A DNA stretch of 64,000 nt from Dicyema japonicum (GCA_011109175.1 RDEW01000005.1:2025747-2089746), one strand, 5' to 3'; shown: positions 46,600 through 57,689, counted from the first letter of the stretch. Program-made: numbers and translations. The notes: generated by a model not told the origin, from the letters alone.

Positions 46600-48436
46600 T
46601 TGAGCTGGTGACGTGGCTCTATTGCACACATGTCTTTTTTGTGCTTTTCTTCGGGATCTTTCACTATTAGCTCGTTCAATGTAAGAGGATTAAAGTCGGA
46701 TACTAAAAGAAGAAATTTATGCGTGGATCTTGGATCGTAAAAGGTAACCGTGGCGTGCTTACAGGAAACGAAAGTAAAAGGCGGACTAGATGAAATCAAC
46801 AATGATTTCCGCCTGATTCTGCACCCTTCGAATTGCCCACACTACGGCATGGGATTTGCAATACAAAAAAAACTGAACAATCGAATCCACAAGAAGTGGA
46901 GGGTGAGCGATAGAATATGTGTTTTACAATTAAAATGCGGTGAAATGAACAATTCCATAATCTCCATTATTAATGTATATGCACCAACTTCGGTGAGAGT
47001 ATCAATCAATGGAGACGAACTAGACGACTTCTATTCCTCCCTGTCGCAACTATATGCATCTTTGGAAACATCGTTCATGACATACATCGCAGGAGATTGG
47101 AACGCAAAAACATGACGTGGGAGTAGTCACGAAGAATTCATGGGAAGCCATGGAAGGGGGATCAGGAACCATTCAGGAAAATCGCTTATCGAATTTTGTA
47201 ATACATTCAAACTATTTCTATGCAACACTGCTTTCAGGCACTCAGCAAGACATAAGACGACATGGAGCTGCTACCGAAAGGACAAATCTGGGACTATCAA
47301 GACTATATATAACCAAATAGATTACATTATCTGCAAAGAAGCCTACAAGGCATTGCTAACAGATTCTCGGAGCTACAGTGGGACACTAGTAGATAGTGAT
47401 CACAGATTGGTTGTGGCACGTTTCCTTTTCAAACGATATTTTGAGTTTTCCAAAGCGGCTGGCATGAGGATATCTGAGAGAAGGTTCGCAGTAGAGCAAC
47501 TCTGCATAATGGGACCGACACGGGAAAGCTATCAAAATACATTGAGAGAAAAGATCAGACAGTGGAATAAAGAAAAAATGCCTGGGGAGCTGTGGCAAGA
47601 CACCATCGATGCAATAAAGTGCGCGGCCCATTCAACAGTCGTAGTAAAACCGAATTCAACGGGCACTATGACCACGAGCTTGAAGAACTATCCAAATTGC
47701 AGAGGAACCTACGTTTACAGGTCGAAACCTGCCAGGACCAGGCAAAAGAACACACTCTAAGAGTCATGCAGAACCAAACCCTGTATAAAATAAAGAAAAG
47801 AACGAGGGAAATAAAGGAAAATAAACTTGTTGGAATGGTTAAAGAAGTAGAAAGACTCAAAAACGGAGCGCAGATGTTCAAGGCTGTTCACCTACTACAA
47901 GAGATACGCAGTCATCAAAAATCATAATACATGACCAGTTTGGAAAGACTAAAAATGAAAATGAAATTCTATCGGCAATATCCAGGCATTATCAGCAGGC
48001 CTTCAATCAAAACCACGGGGAAAAAATCAAACAATTCGATGGTGAAGCACGAGAACTAAATATTCCGATAACGATTCTGGAAACAAAAAAAGCCCTGGAC
48101 AAACTGAACAACAATAGAGCTGCTGGCCCTGACAACATAAATGCAGAACTTCTCAAATATGCACCGACCGAGATCTCTGAGCTATTAACTGAGATATACA
48201 ACAAAACATTCAAATACAACTCACCACTGGATGTGGGTAATGGCACACTAATTGCACTACAAAAACCGGGCAAAGCTAAGAGCCCCTTAACGAATTTAAG
48301 ACCCATCGTACTATTGACGACTCTACGCAAGACACTATCACTTATAGTGTTGAATAGGATTGGACCTGACATCGAGAACTTTCTCTCTCACGGTCAAAGC
48401 GGATTCAGGTCAGGGAGATCTACAGCTGATGTGCTC
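46600..48436 (+). mobile_element. LINE-B, 5' half with APE endonuclease and partial RT
   Basis: Frames read in order: FTISSFNVRGLKSDTKRR (near 46660-46710), ACLQETKVKGG, ISIINVYAPTSV, YIAGDWNAKT, NQIDYIICKEAYK and LVDSDHRLVVARF. All are landmarks of an APE-type endonuclease, though broken by two frameshifts. Then come AAGPDNINAELLKYAPTE, LIALQKPGKAKSPLTNLR, PIVLLTTLRKTLSLIVLNRI and SGFRSGRSTADVLW. The RT stops there, before motif A. The sequence continues in frame into the PDHA1 presequence-like exon. A lineage near RTE/L1 is inferred from the endonuclease and RT spacing. Confidence 0.8.
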
Positions 48437-48439
48437 TGG

Positions 48440-49669
48440 AGACGTTCTCTGACGGGTTCAGTCCGACGATGTCTTTCAGCACCTGTGGCACAATACACAT
48501 TCAAAACACAGCCTTACAAGTTCCATAGACTGGAAACATCCCCCTCAGATGAATGCACTATAACGAGGGATGATGCCTTGAGGATGTTCGAACAAATGGT
48601 AGTTATACGACGAATCGAGTCGGAATCCGCTAGTCTGTACAAGGAAAAACTAATTAAAGGATTTCTACACTTATATTCCGGACAAGTCTAACTATTTTGA
48701 TATTTTAGGAAGCATGTGCAGTTGGCATAGAAAACATCCTTCGACCCGACGACAAAATTACTACAGCATACAGAGTTCACGGATTTGCCTATCTGAGAGG
48801 ACTTATCCCACATTCTATATTTGCCGAGCTCATGGGACGGAAAACTGGGTGCTCTCTTGGAAAAGGGGGGTCAATGCACATGTACACAAAAAATCTTTTA
48901 GGAGGGAACGGAACAGTCGGAGCCCAAGTTTATTGATTTATTAAAGAAAGGTTCCAATCGGAGCTGGTTTGGCTTTCGCTATTAAGTACAATAAGGAAGA
49001 CTTGGTGTGCGTGAATCTATACGGAGACGGAGCAGCAAATCAAGGACAGGTTTTTGAGACCTACAATATGGCCATGCTCTGGAAGCTTCCGTGTATTTTC
49101 GTCTGCGAGAATAACAGATACGGAATGGGGACTTCAGTTGGAAGGGCTTCATACTGTACCGATTATTACACCCGAGGTGACTATGTTCCTGGAATTTGGG
49201 TGTGAACTCTGAAGTTTATTTTAGATTGATGGGATGGACTTGGCCTCAGTTATTGAAGGGATGAGATTTGCTGTTGACCACTGTAGAAGCGGAAAAGGAC
49301 CCATTGTCGTAGAAATGGACACATATCGATATTTTGGCCACAGTATGAGCGATCCTGGAACAAGGTTTAGGATAATGATTATGTTAGTTATCGATCCCGA
49401 GATGAGGTTCAGTCAGTGAGGAAAAATTCTGACCCAATTTTACAATTTCGTGAGAAGCTTGTGAGTTCTTCTATGTCCACTAATGATGAATTGAATGAAT
49501 TGGAATTTTTAACTTCCACTAGGCAATTGAGAAAAGAGTTAAGCGATCTATTGCTGAGGACGTCAAGAAAGCATTGGATGACCCCTTTCCTGACCCAAGT
49601 GAGCTGTATGATCACGTCTATGATTCCCCCGTCCCTAATTCAGGTGAACGCGGTTGTATCCTCAAGTGA
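48440..49669 (+). CDS. PDHA1: Pyruvate dehydrogenase E1 alpha subunit
   Basis: Mitochondrial E1-alpha, thiamine-diphosphate-dependent decarboxylation of pyruvate. Exon 1 ends at 48685: a presequence-like stretch ([18 protein letters not shown]) and [18 protein letters not shown]. Introns of 20-25 nt (48686-48708 is 23 nt) separate exons with [31 protein letters not shown], the TPP motif [33 protein letters not shown], the phosphorylation-loop segment [13 protein letters not shown] and [17 protein letters not shown]. The C-terminus after an unusual GA-AG interval (49503-49522) reads [19 protein letters not shown] and ends at TGA 49667-49669. I find no ATG in frame between the LINE sequence and exon 1, so the true start is lost, in an upstream mini-exon, or borrowed from the LINE. 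Confidence 0.88.
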
Positions 49670-49769
49670 ATTTTGATTACCACTCATTTCGGCTAATTAT
49701 TAATTTTTGCTAATATAGTTAATTTTCGAGTATTCTAAACATTTTTGATCAATTTGATAAGTTGGAGGC

Positions 49770-49895
49770 TATTTGAACGAATCTTGCTCGTTATTCTGAG
49801 AGGGAATAGCCACGCAGTCAGGACGATCACTGCATAACCCTCGGTTGATTGTTTTTAATGAGTTTTTCGAATTAAATAAAATTATTTTAAAGACC
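49770..49895 (+). mobile_element. LINE-C extreme C-terminus and 3' end
   Basis: The frame FERILLVILRGNSHAVRTIT is the last coding block of LINE-C, followed by a stop and an A-rich end (gaattaaataaaattatttt). Repeated in the duplicated copy at 62620-62745. Confidence 0.55.
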
Positions 49896-50480
49896 AAGGG
49901 TATTTGGAATGCCGGCTATGCTTGGGCGTCTCCGTACTAAGATGTATCCAATGAGGCCATCAGAGGGAAGGAAGTTAAATTTTTAACCAGTTAGCCACAT
50001 AGCACCACGTGGCGCCACCCGGGTTTATATAATCCAATTTATTTTCTGTTTATTGAATTATCTATTTGTGGTTAATTTGACACTGTCTGATATCAGGTGG
50101 AGTCTAGTGGCCTGATGTCATAAGATGAGACCAATAATATTTTTTAGGCTTTCAAAATTTCTTTGTGTACAATATTTTCCAGACTATTTACTTCTTGGAG
50201 GTTCCCACGACTTTTTCCTGTAAGACGTTAACCAGACTATCTACTTCTCGGAGGTTCTTACAACTTTTAACTTTAAGAAAGTGGTTCCCAACCTTTTTGT
50301 TGCCGCGGATCGGTCGTTAGACAGTTTACCGCTGCCCGGGGTAGACTTTTTACTTGCAATTTACATGTACCATTTTATCAACAACTGTCCGGACCAATTG
50401 ATCTACGAACCAACACCGGTTGCGGATCACTGTTTTAGGACATTTTCTAGAGTCTACATGGGCAGTAAAAAAGTTGAGAA
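49896..50480. other. No gene recognised
   Basis: Non-coding debris shared with 62746-63330. It includes accacgtggcgccaccc at about 50002, resembling a stretch near 7140. Confidence 0.4.
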
Positions 50481-50483
50481 ACA

Positions 50484-51720
50484 CTAGGGTTCAGTTTTTT
50501 TCCGATTTACAGTTAAGAACCATTCGGGTAACTTGGTAGATATTTCATTCAATAAAACAGTGAGTGTTTCTTTGTCGTTTGAAATGAAGTTCACGTCATC
50601 TGCATATGCTATTGTTCTTGTTTCCCGCTTAAAGGAACGGTTCCAAATCCCGAAAGGCTGCCAAGGTAGATGACAAACAAAATAGGGGATCTTCTTGGGG
50701 GTGCTTATTGTTATCTCGAATAGTCTTGAGCAGGTTCCCCAGATCCTCACATTCAGGTACGTGTCCTTTGGGAGTGTCTTAATAAGCCTGACTGTGGAAT
50801 TATCAAGGACTTGTAATAATTTCCGTTAATTTACCGAGTCGAAAACCATTGACATGTTAATCCTACTTTGAACCTTTGGACCATTGCGCATCTCCACTGT
50901 GGCTCCAGAGGTCGATCTGCCCTTACGGAAGCCACTATGGTAAGAGACAGATATAAGTCTAACCGACTCTCCATTCTCTTGTAGGATTAATAATAATAAA
51001 GCCTTTTCACGAGAGCCATAGTATTTTATAGCTCCGTATAGGCAGACACACACTTTATTTAAGTAAAGAACAGTTAATTTTAACTAATCGTAGAACCAAG
51101 GAAATGATCTTCACTTCTTTTTTTTCTTTTTCTGTGTGAGTGTCCTTTCTAGACAATCCAGTTCCGCAGTGAGTAATTCACTGATGAGGCGTCCTCGTCA
51201 AACCATTTCTGCATCGTAGATGCGTGGAACCTTCCACAGGTGAACAGCAGCGAGATTCGAACCCGTAGCCTAAGCCACTTAAGCCGACACCTACCACTAC
51301 GCCACCCGGCTAGGATTATATTTGCCAATATTTTTCTGTAGGATTATATTTGCCAATATTTTCTAAACGTGTTCCATTGGTCTGTAAGCTTTCTGAATTG
51401 GTATCAGAGTCCCCTCTCCCAATGGTAGGGTGGTGTAGGTTCTGTACATTCCGTTTAAGACACGGACGATGCTTTCATGCAGTTTTTGGGTTGGATATTT
51501 GAAGAATTCGCCATTGAGACCGTCCGGGTTAGGGCTCTTGACATTTTTTCAAATTTGAGCTTGCTACCTATACTTCTTGTGGGGTTATTTTCTCTTGAAG
51601 TTTGCCCCCTTCTGGAGCAGTCATTATACCGTGATCGTTCCATTTGAATAAATTTTCGAACTGGTCAGCGATAAGCTCCGCCGCTTCAAATTGATCCACG
51701 ACTTTTCTCTCTTAATCGTC
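50484..51720 (-). mobile_element. LINE-B-like reverse transcriptase, split by a SINE
   Basis: Minus-strand order from the right: VDQFEAAELIADQFENLFKW, SPNPDGLNGEFFKY, LPLGEGTLIPIQKAYRPM, then the SINE (50990-51310), then YHSGFRKGRSTSGATVEM, MVFDSVN (motif A remnant), TRTIAYADDVNFISND with intact YADD, and LPEWFLTVNRKKTEP. Frameshifts and a large gap around motif B make it non-functional. The duplicated copy at 63.3-64.0 kb lacks the SINE. Confidence 0.7.
50982..51318 (-). mobile_element. tRNA-derived SINE, best copy, with target-site duplication
   Basis: About 320 bp on the minus strand. Read from 51310 leftward it has an A-box (GGCGTAGTGGTAGGTGTC, complement of 51286-51303) and a B-box (GGTTCGAATCTC, complement of 51252-51263), spaced as in a tRNA. 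A non-tRNA body follows (with gttccacgcatctacg and ctcactgcggaactgg), then an A-rich stretch and a (TTATTA)n tail at 50990. The 8-mer taggatta flanks it at 50982-50989 and 51311-51318. The second copy of the duplicated region has an empty site at about 63845. The head resembles a tRNA, but I did not assign the isoacceptor. Confidence 0.8.
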
Positions 51721-51914
51721 CCGCAAAGTTACTGGCTGATTCAGTACTTTGCCTCTAATTTGTCTAACGACCTCATTAACCTCGTTAAGGCTTTCAATTA
51801 CTTTAATGTGGTCGATTATCTTATTGCTTGTTCTCAGACGTATGGCTATTCTGATTTTTGTTTTAAAATTTGCTCTTTCTTTCCGTAAGTTGTCTTGTAA
51901 ACAATAAACGAAAC

Positions 51915-52095
51915 AATAACCCTTGCACCTGCGAAGCTGGAATTCTAGAGTCGTCTAACAATCGGACTTATACACGATCAGGAGATCACCGCGAGCGCTG
52001 CTAGTTATTCGAGAGAATCTCGCTCGCCATCCTGAGAGGGAATAACCACGTAGTCAGGGCGGCCGCTATATGACCATTTGCTCACTTTTTCCGTA
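51915..52095 (+). mobile_element. LINE-C C-terminal fragment, decayed
   Basis: The string cttgcacctgcgaagctgg ... gagtcgtctaa ... acacgatcaggagatcaccg aligns base for base with 10060-10150 (APAKLELLSRL...RPGDPRE). It then runs through the ctgagagggaataaccacg block seen at 49.8 kb. Frames are broken. Confidence 0.5.
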
Positions 52096-52099
52096 ATAA

Positions 52100-52290
52100 A
52101 TTGTTTGAATTTCAAATAATAACACCAGAGACCACGATTACACAAACTAACTAATCACGTGATCCCAGCACGCTCTAGAGGGGCCTCATTTTGGCCCGAT
52201 GCTCCTCCCTCGACCCCACACGAGTGATTGGGTCTTCGCAGTCACGACGGCGCGTTCCATGGTTCATTCGTATCAAGGCTTCAAGAGGCA
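52100..52290 (-). mobile_element. LINE-A 3' end fragment
   Basis: Minus strand: VGSREEHRAKMRPL (compare VGTREEHQKRMRIL at 29.4 kb), then the tail motif gggatcacgtgattagttag and an AT-rich end near 52110. Confidence 0.6.
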
Positions 52291-52294
52291 TGCC

Positions 52295-52941
52295 AGATGT
52301 GCTAGAAAAATGGTTTATCAAAATCAATACGGAAAAGACGGAGACAACTACCATACGCCGTGAATTAACCCGAACTGATGAAAAATGGAGATACTGTAAA
52401 AAAATTGGGGTCGTTGCTCGGAGACGCTGAGGATATCATTAACAGGAAGATGTTGGCCGTCGCGGCCTTTAAAAAAATGGGAGTAGTCTGGAATCATCGT
52501 AAACAAATTAGCACACAATTACGTCTAAGATTATACAATGCCTTCGTGAAACCAGTCCTAATGTACAACGCTGCAACCTGGGGTGTCTCACAAGCAGTAA
52601 TGGACAAACTAGATGCCTTCCATCGTAAACAACTCCGACTGTTGCTTGGCATCAACTGGCCAAAAACAATTACAAACAAGAATATATACAAAGTATGTAA
52701 TACAAGACCATTGAGTCTGGATATCCTGGAATCAAAATGGCGTCTGTTTGGTCACACCCTTCGGATGAGCCAGATGACGCCTGCCAAAATAGCAATGGAT
52801 AAGTATTTCTGCCCAGAAGTGAATACCTCGTTCCGTGGAAGACCTCGCATAACTTTGCCAGAGGTTCTACACAAGGACCTGACCAATGTAGGACGAAAGC
52901 TGAAAACTGGAGATGATCTGGATACTCGAAAGTGCTATTAA
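52295..52941 (+). mobile_element. LINE-B RT thumb and C-terminal domain
   Basis: Starts DVLEKWFIKINTEKTETT in one frame and, after a single shift near 52390, runs open to 52941: KLGSLLGDAEDIINRKML, AFKKMGVVWNHRKQIS, RLRLYNAFVKPVLMYNAATW, LLLGINWPKTITNKNIY and WRLFGHTLRM. This is the region just after the RT core of LINE-B. The missing middle (motifs A to C) is about what is absent from the 46.6-48.4 kb half. Confidence 0.75.
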
Positions 52942-53246
52942 TAATAATAATTGATTCCGTCAATATTACTATTTTAACAACAATAAAGTTCCTCGAATGA
53001 AATAAATTAATATTTAAAATTCTTCAAACTCCTACCGCTAACTGTCGAACTGAGAAAGCTGGTCAAATATTCTGCGCTTGAGGACCGTTTCAAATATTTG
53101 GACTTCCAGGTACACTCTTAATATAGGTCCAAAGAGCCTCAATCGAGATTCCGTGATTTCAATCGTGGGTTCTTTATATACTAGGATACAATACACATAT
53201 AGACATAAAAATCATCAAAAAATAAGAATGTCAAATATTAATGTCA

Positions 53247-56021
53247 TTAATACGGCTCTTCACTATTGAAGGGTACCAAAATCATACTAAAATTAGACAA
53301 CAAAACAACTGAATAAATAAATCCGAACAAAAAACACACTCCGGGTCATCCACCGTAGTAGAATGTTCATACCAGCTCATATCAACCCCGCTTTCGTTGA
53401 TCTGACTTATTAACCGGTTATGTTCCTTTTTCAAACAATTCTGATGGAACACATGAGTGCAGGGGAAAACATAAAAAGGAGATTCCACTACCGNGAATGT
53501 TCATACCAGCTCATATCAACCCCGCTTTCGTTGATCTGACTTATTAACCGGTTATGTTCCTTTTTCAAACAATTCTGATGGAACACATGAGTGCAGGGGA
53601 AAACATAAAAGGGAGATTCCACTACCGAGAACGAACATAGGTTACACTTGTCCTCAGGATTTATCACAATTTGCCTTCAAAAAGCCAAAGTCACAACTTT
53701 TTCAGAGTGTCACTGCAACAGTTTTTCAACTTCTCCGCCATTTTATCAATATCCCCGATTTCCTGGTGTAGACTCGAGATTTTATTATCATACGATCTTA
53801 GACAGCTCACAATGGCATCCTAAGCAAATTCGGCACACATAAACCTTAAAAGTGTCGACCAAACAATCGTCTGGGATCAAAGGAAGGACTTGGTCTAACT
53901 CCATCTCTCCGTCGTTTATAAGTTTTATCAAAACCGGAACAATGTCCACGGTTCCGGGAGACTTTATTATCCACTCTATGATTTTTGTAAACAATTTCTT
54001 CTTATTATCAGTACCACTCATCCTGTCAGTAATATAACTAGTTACCGAGCGATTTCCATGGCCTTGTCCAGTCTCTTTGCCTCCAAGGCCATCAGCACTG
54101 CGTTCTGGTGAAGTCCCTGAATATCATAGAGGTAGCAGGCGGCCTCGAAATGTCTAGAATGGGTGCAAAGTGAGAGGGCCTTTCTCACATCATACGGCAA
54201 TTTTCCATTTTCTCCCGTATTCTGAGTGATCAGGTAGTCCATCAGTGATGAAGGATCGTGTTCCAGCAAAAGTGCCACGTAAAAGTCGTGTACAGAACCA
54301 TCTCGGCAGTCAAACTGCTCAATCGCAGTCTTCAGGAATTTAAGAGCGTGGAGTCCCTGAGTTCACAAATCCGACAAACCAGAATTTGACTTCCCATGGC
54401 ATTTGCTGACACAAAAGCGCGGACCAATTCAGGGATCAGCTGGCGGACAAGCTCAGGGTCAGTTTGTAGGTTCAAATACTGAACTACCGCCTCAACAAAC
54501 AACTCAGGGACATTTTGGACCAACATAGGGGCTACTTTAGCTAACAAACAATAGTCCAGTTCCTGTGGATTGCCAAAACATAAAAACTGGCTTGTCGATT
54601 AGTTGCACAGCATTAAAGTAGTCCCTCTGGCGGATGTACAAGTTCATGAGCTCCTCGTAATCTAAAATGAATGATAGATATGCCTTTCATATGGGAGGAC
54701 AGGAAAAGCAGCACAGACATCTCGTCATGGCTGTGGATAAGTTCGAAGAGTACCTCCTTGATTTTTTCCAGGTTTTTCTAAACAATAATAGAGAATAACT
54801 ACCAAATCACAATTTTTAAAGAATTCCTGAAGCTCCTGCATGACCAAGTCCACCTTTTCCTGAAATTCGTATTGGCATTGGGCCAGGAGATTGAGGAAGA
54901 CTTCAACAATCCATGGAATGAGAGCACATACTTTCACAGTGTCCTTTAGTCTCACCATAGAGTATACCTCCGAATCCATACTGAAATAACATCCAATCAG
55001 AAAGGTTTTCAAAGCAAATTGGTCCCCACATTCCACGAATCTGAGTGCCATGGCCTCAAAGTTCCGGCTAAAATGGGAGAATTTGTTCACGTTTTTAACC
55101 AGAGCCACTTTGTTGGTCTTAAAAAGGTATTCAGCGTAAAAGTCGAGGACCATTTCATAGTCGTCAGAGCTCTCCTTCACTTGTAATCATCAAACTTACA
55201 TGAGCGTAGGAGAGAGCCTTTTCGAACTGTTGCTGCTCAACCAAAATGTCCAACACTTTCCTGAAATAATACCGCATGTCACCTGTTCTCATTTACATAA
55301 CGGAAACGAAAAACGTTCCTCTCGCTTGCTAGCCAAAGACTATTGCTATGTATCATGTTCGAGATTCCAATATACGGAGACATCTCATCGTCTAACTCGT
55401 GACTGTAGACCACGTGGCCATTGTAAATGTTGATGATGTGGATGCTAGAAGAACTTTAATATCACAACTTCGTAGCAGTGAGAACGACCACATTGTGTTG
55501 AATGAGAGAAACCTAGAGTTGACTCATCTCTGTGACAACTCCAGCTCGAATATTTTGCCTGAATACAACAATAAAGTCACCATTTGAAGACATCAACAGC
55601 ACCTTTTCTGGGACATCTGATAAGAAGCCAAACCCAAGACATGGCGGTTAATTTAGTACCCTGAAAGATCCACTAGCGATTACCTTTGGGAGAGCGATTT
55701 CACGAATTTTGGTGACGGGGGTTAAACAGAGGAGATTATGGTTTGGAGCGTAGAAGAAGCAAAACTTACGTTGGAGATGAAGGGAGACGATCCAATCGTT
55801 GAAATCCTTCCAAATTTTTATCTCTGCCATTAATTTAAGTAAACCTGAAGGCTCTGAGTTGTCCGATAAATCAGCTCGTAGAATACTCCCTTCTCTAGTC
55901 AGGAGAATGAGGATTGACTGGTTGATTGCCATTTGACAGACATTCCCAGGCGGTCTGAGGGATTATTGTAAGGGTACTCGAAATTGATTAGTCGCCCTTT
56001 CAGATAAGGATCAACCGACAT
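53247..56021 (-). CDS. VPS18: VPS18 (HOPS/CORVET core subunit), shortened
   Basis: Endolysosomal tethering subunit. ATG 56019-56021; a 23-nt intron gives INFEPPGNVCQMAINQSILI. A reduced beta-propeller segment follows (GSILRADLSDNSEP, VPEKVLLMSSNGDFI, WLASERNVFRFRYVNENR). The alpha-solenoid has KVLDILVEQQQFEKALSYAH, FSRNFEAMALRFVECGD, VAPMLVQNVPELFVEAV, RQLIPELV, LPYDVRKALSLCTHSRHFEA and LDQVLPLIPDDCLVDTFK. The C-terminal coiled coil is SLHQEIGDIDKMAEKL. The RING-H2 is DKCNLCSFSVVESPFYVF, CTHVFHQNCL and PECVFCSDLF. It ends PFNSEEPY, then TAA 53247-53249. The propeller part is only about 250 codons where about 450 are usual. The RING exon and 5' end lie in N-flanked duplications. Confidence 0.88.
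53361..53627. repeat. 133-bp duplication flanking single N at 53494
   Basis: 53361-53493 and 53495-53627 are near identical and duplicate part of the VPS18 RING exon. An assembly overlap is likely. Confidence 0.9.
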
Positions 56022-56988
56022 TGAAAATTAATTTGATTATTTTTATATTACTACTTTTTAAATTTAAGTAAATTTTTATTTTTTATATTATAACTTTTCT
56101 AAATTTAAGAAAGCCGACAGTCTATTCATTCTTCTGGCGTTTTTCCATCCGAAGTTTCCCTCCTAAGTCTTGTTCCTCATTTGATAAAGGAAGATTTTGA
56201 AAAATGCCAAAATTCAAGATGAAGGCTCTTTGTGATTCTTTTGTTTCTCGACGGCATGATTTCCCAGTTGATACGGAATGAACATATGCGCAAGTGGAGT
56301 CGCCTGATTGGACGCTTCTGTAAATAAACATTTATTCAACAGTTTTTGAAAGACTGTAAAAAGGGACAAAATGTTCAGCAGCGATTAAGAAGACTACATT
56401 TCCTACACCTCAGTAAAACCTACACGTAAACGGGTAAATCGACTGTATNAGGATTGACTGATTGATTGCCATTTGACAGACATTCCCAGGCGGTCTGAGG
56501 GATTACTTGTAAGGGTACTCGAAATTGATTAGTCGCCCTTTCAGATAAGGATCAACCGACATTGAAAATTAATTTGATTATTTTTATATTACTACTTTTT
56601 AAATTTAAGTAAATTTTTATTTTTTATATTATAACTTTTCTAAATTTAAGAAAGCCGACAGTCTATTCATTCTTCTGGCGTTTTTCCATCCGAAGTTTCC
56701 CTCCTAAGTCTTGTTCCTCATTTGATAAAGGAAGATTTTGAAAAATGCCAAAATTCAAGATGAAGGCTCTTTGTGATTCTTTTGTTTCTCGACGGCATGA
56801 TTTCCCAGTTGATACGGAATGAACATATGCGCAAGTGGAGTCGCCTGATTGGACGCTTCTGTAATAAACATTTATTCAACAGTTTTTGAAAGACTGTAAA
56901 AAGGGACAAAATGTTCAGCAGCGATTAAGAAGACTACATTTCCTACACCTCAGTAAAACCTACACGCAAACGGGTAAATCGACTGTAT
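55910..56988. repeat. 539-bp duplication flanking single N at 56449
   Basis: 55910-56448 and 56450-56988 match except for a few substitutions and compensating 1-bp indels (ggattattgtaagg versus ggattacttgtaagg; gtaaataaac versus gtaataaac). The segment spans the divergent promoter of VPS18 and the small gene to its right. Confidence 0.9.
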
Positions 56989-57181
56989 AAATATTATTCC
57001 GCAGTCAGCCATAAAGACTTTAATCGATTTTTACGTCTGACAAAACCAAGGGTTACGACTCTTATTATCTTCCTCACTACTGCCTATGTGGATAAATTTA
57101 TTGCCTCTATTCACGTGAATAAAAGTATGTACTTGTGGAATTTATTTTTTGGGGACAATGAACCAAAATACATAAGGTATT
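56765..57181 (+). CDS. Small single-pass, probably mitochondrial protein (unrecognised)
   Basis: Head to head with VPS18. I infer a start MISQLIRNEHMRKWSRL (basic, presequence-like; ATG about 56798), then introns of 22-23 nt (gtaataaacatttattcaacag, gtaaaaagggacaaaatgttcag) and one longer intron. The last exon has DFNRFLRLTKPRVTTLII, FLTTAYVDKFIASIHV and NKSMYLWNLFFGDNEP, then TAG at about 57179-57181. One hydrophobic helix. The LTKPRVT segment resembles the start of COX10, but the rest of that protein does not follow. The NKSM end is reminiscent of NDUFB1. Both are weak, so I leave it unassigned. The splice model is inferred. Confidence 0.4.
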
Positions 57182-57685
57182 AGCACTCTAGATTTAGTGA
57201 TTCCAAGTACCGTCATGGAAGAAATTTTTTTTATTTTTACTTCCCCTGGACCGCCAGATGTGCTGGAACTCTGGGGCGACCTGACTTAGCGGAACTATTC
57301 TTAATGGTTGCCAGCTTCGTACGTATTAGCCAAGTTTGAGTAATTTAATCGTTAAATATTGAGGAAGACGTTTTAATTGCCTAAAATGTCTCACTCCTTT
57401 TTATGGATGGAATGACTGTCTCGGAAACATAGGCTCCGTTCCAAAAATTTTGAATATACCAATGCTTACCATCTTAAGGAGGACCAAAGGATACGAATTA
57501 GCCAGTGAAGATTGTCTTCAAATCAACGAGTGAACTAGCAACTTACTTAGAATCAAAAACAGATAGCATCCATATTTGGCAGAACAAGATATTTATTTTA
57601 ATCCCTCAAGAACACTAAGAAATTTTTAAGATTCTTTAATTAAATGATCCAAAAGAGACGCGAAATTGCCTCCAATGAGGTGGGC
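57182..57685. other. No gene recognised
   Basis: Non-coding sequence leading into a LINE-A 3' end. No supported frame. Confidence 0.35.
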
Positions 57686-57689
57686 TATA

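Larger units (their letters stand above)
48684..51496 (+). repeat. Segmental duplication, copy 1 (PDHA1 region)
   Basis: From about 48684 this matches 61535-64000 at about 98-99 % identity. It includes PDHA1 exons 2 to end, a LINE-C tail and an RT fragment. Copy 1 additionally holds a SINE (50990-51310). The match starts at the exon 1/intron 1 junction and continues past the end of the window. Confidence 0.9.

Noticed and set aside
48233-48691. One 152-codon bona fide protein
   Set aside because: It is a chimera of LINE-B RT and PDHA1 exon 1. The two halves belong to different families.
51250-51310. A tRNA gene on the minus strand
   Set aside because: Has A- and B-boxes, but is continuous with a 320-bp repeated body and flanked by a short target-site duplication. 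It is the head of a SINE, not a functional tRNA.
56990-57130. COX10 (heme A farnesyltransferase)
   Set aside because: The LTKPRVT phrase matches, but the next conserved blocks are missing and the frame ends soon after one helix.
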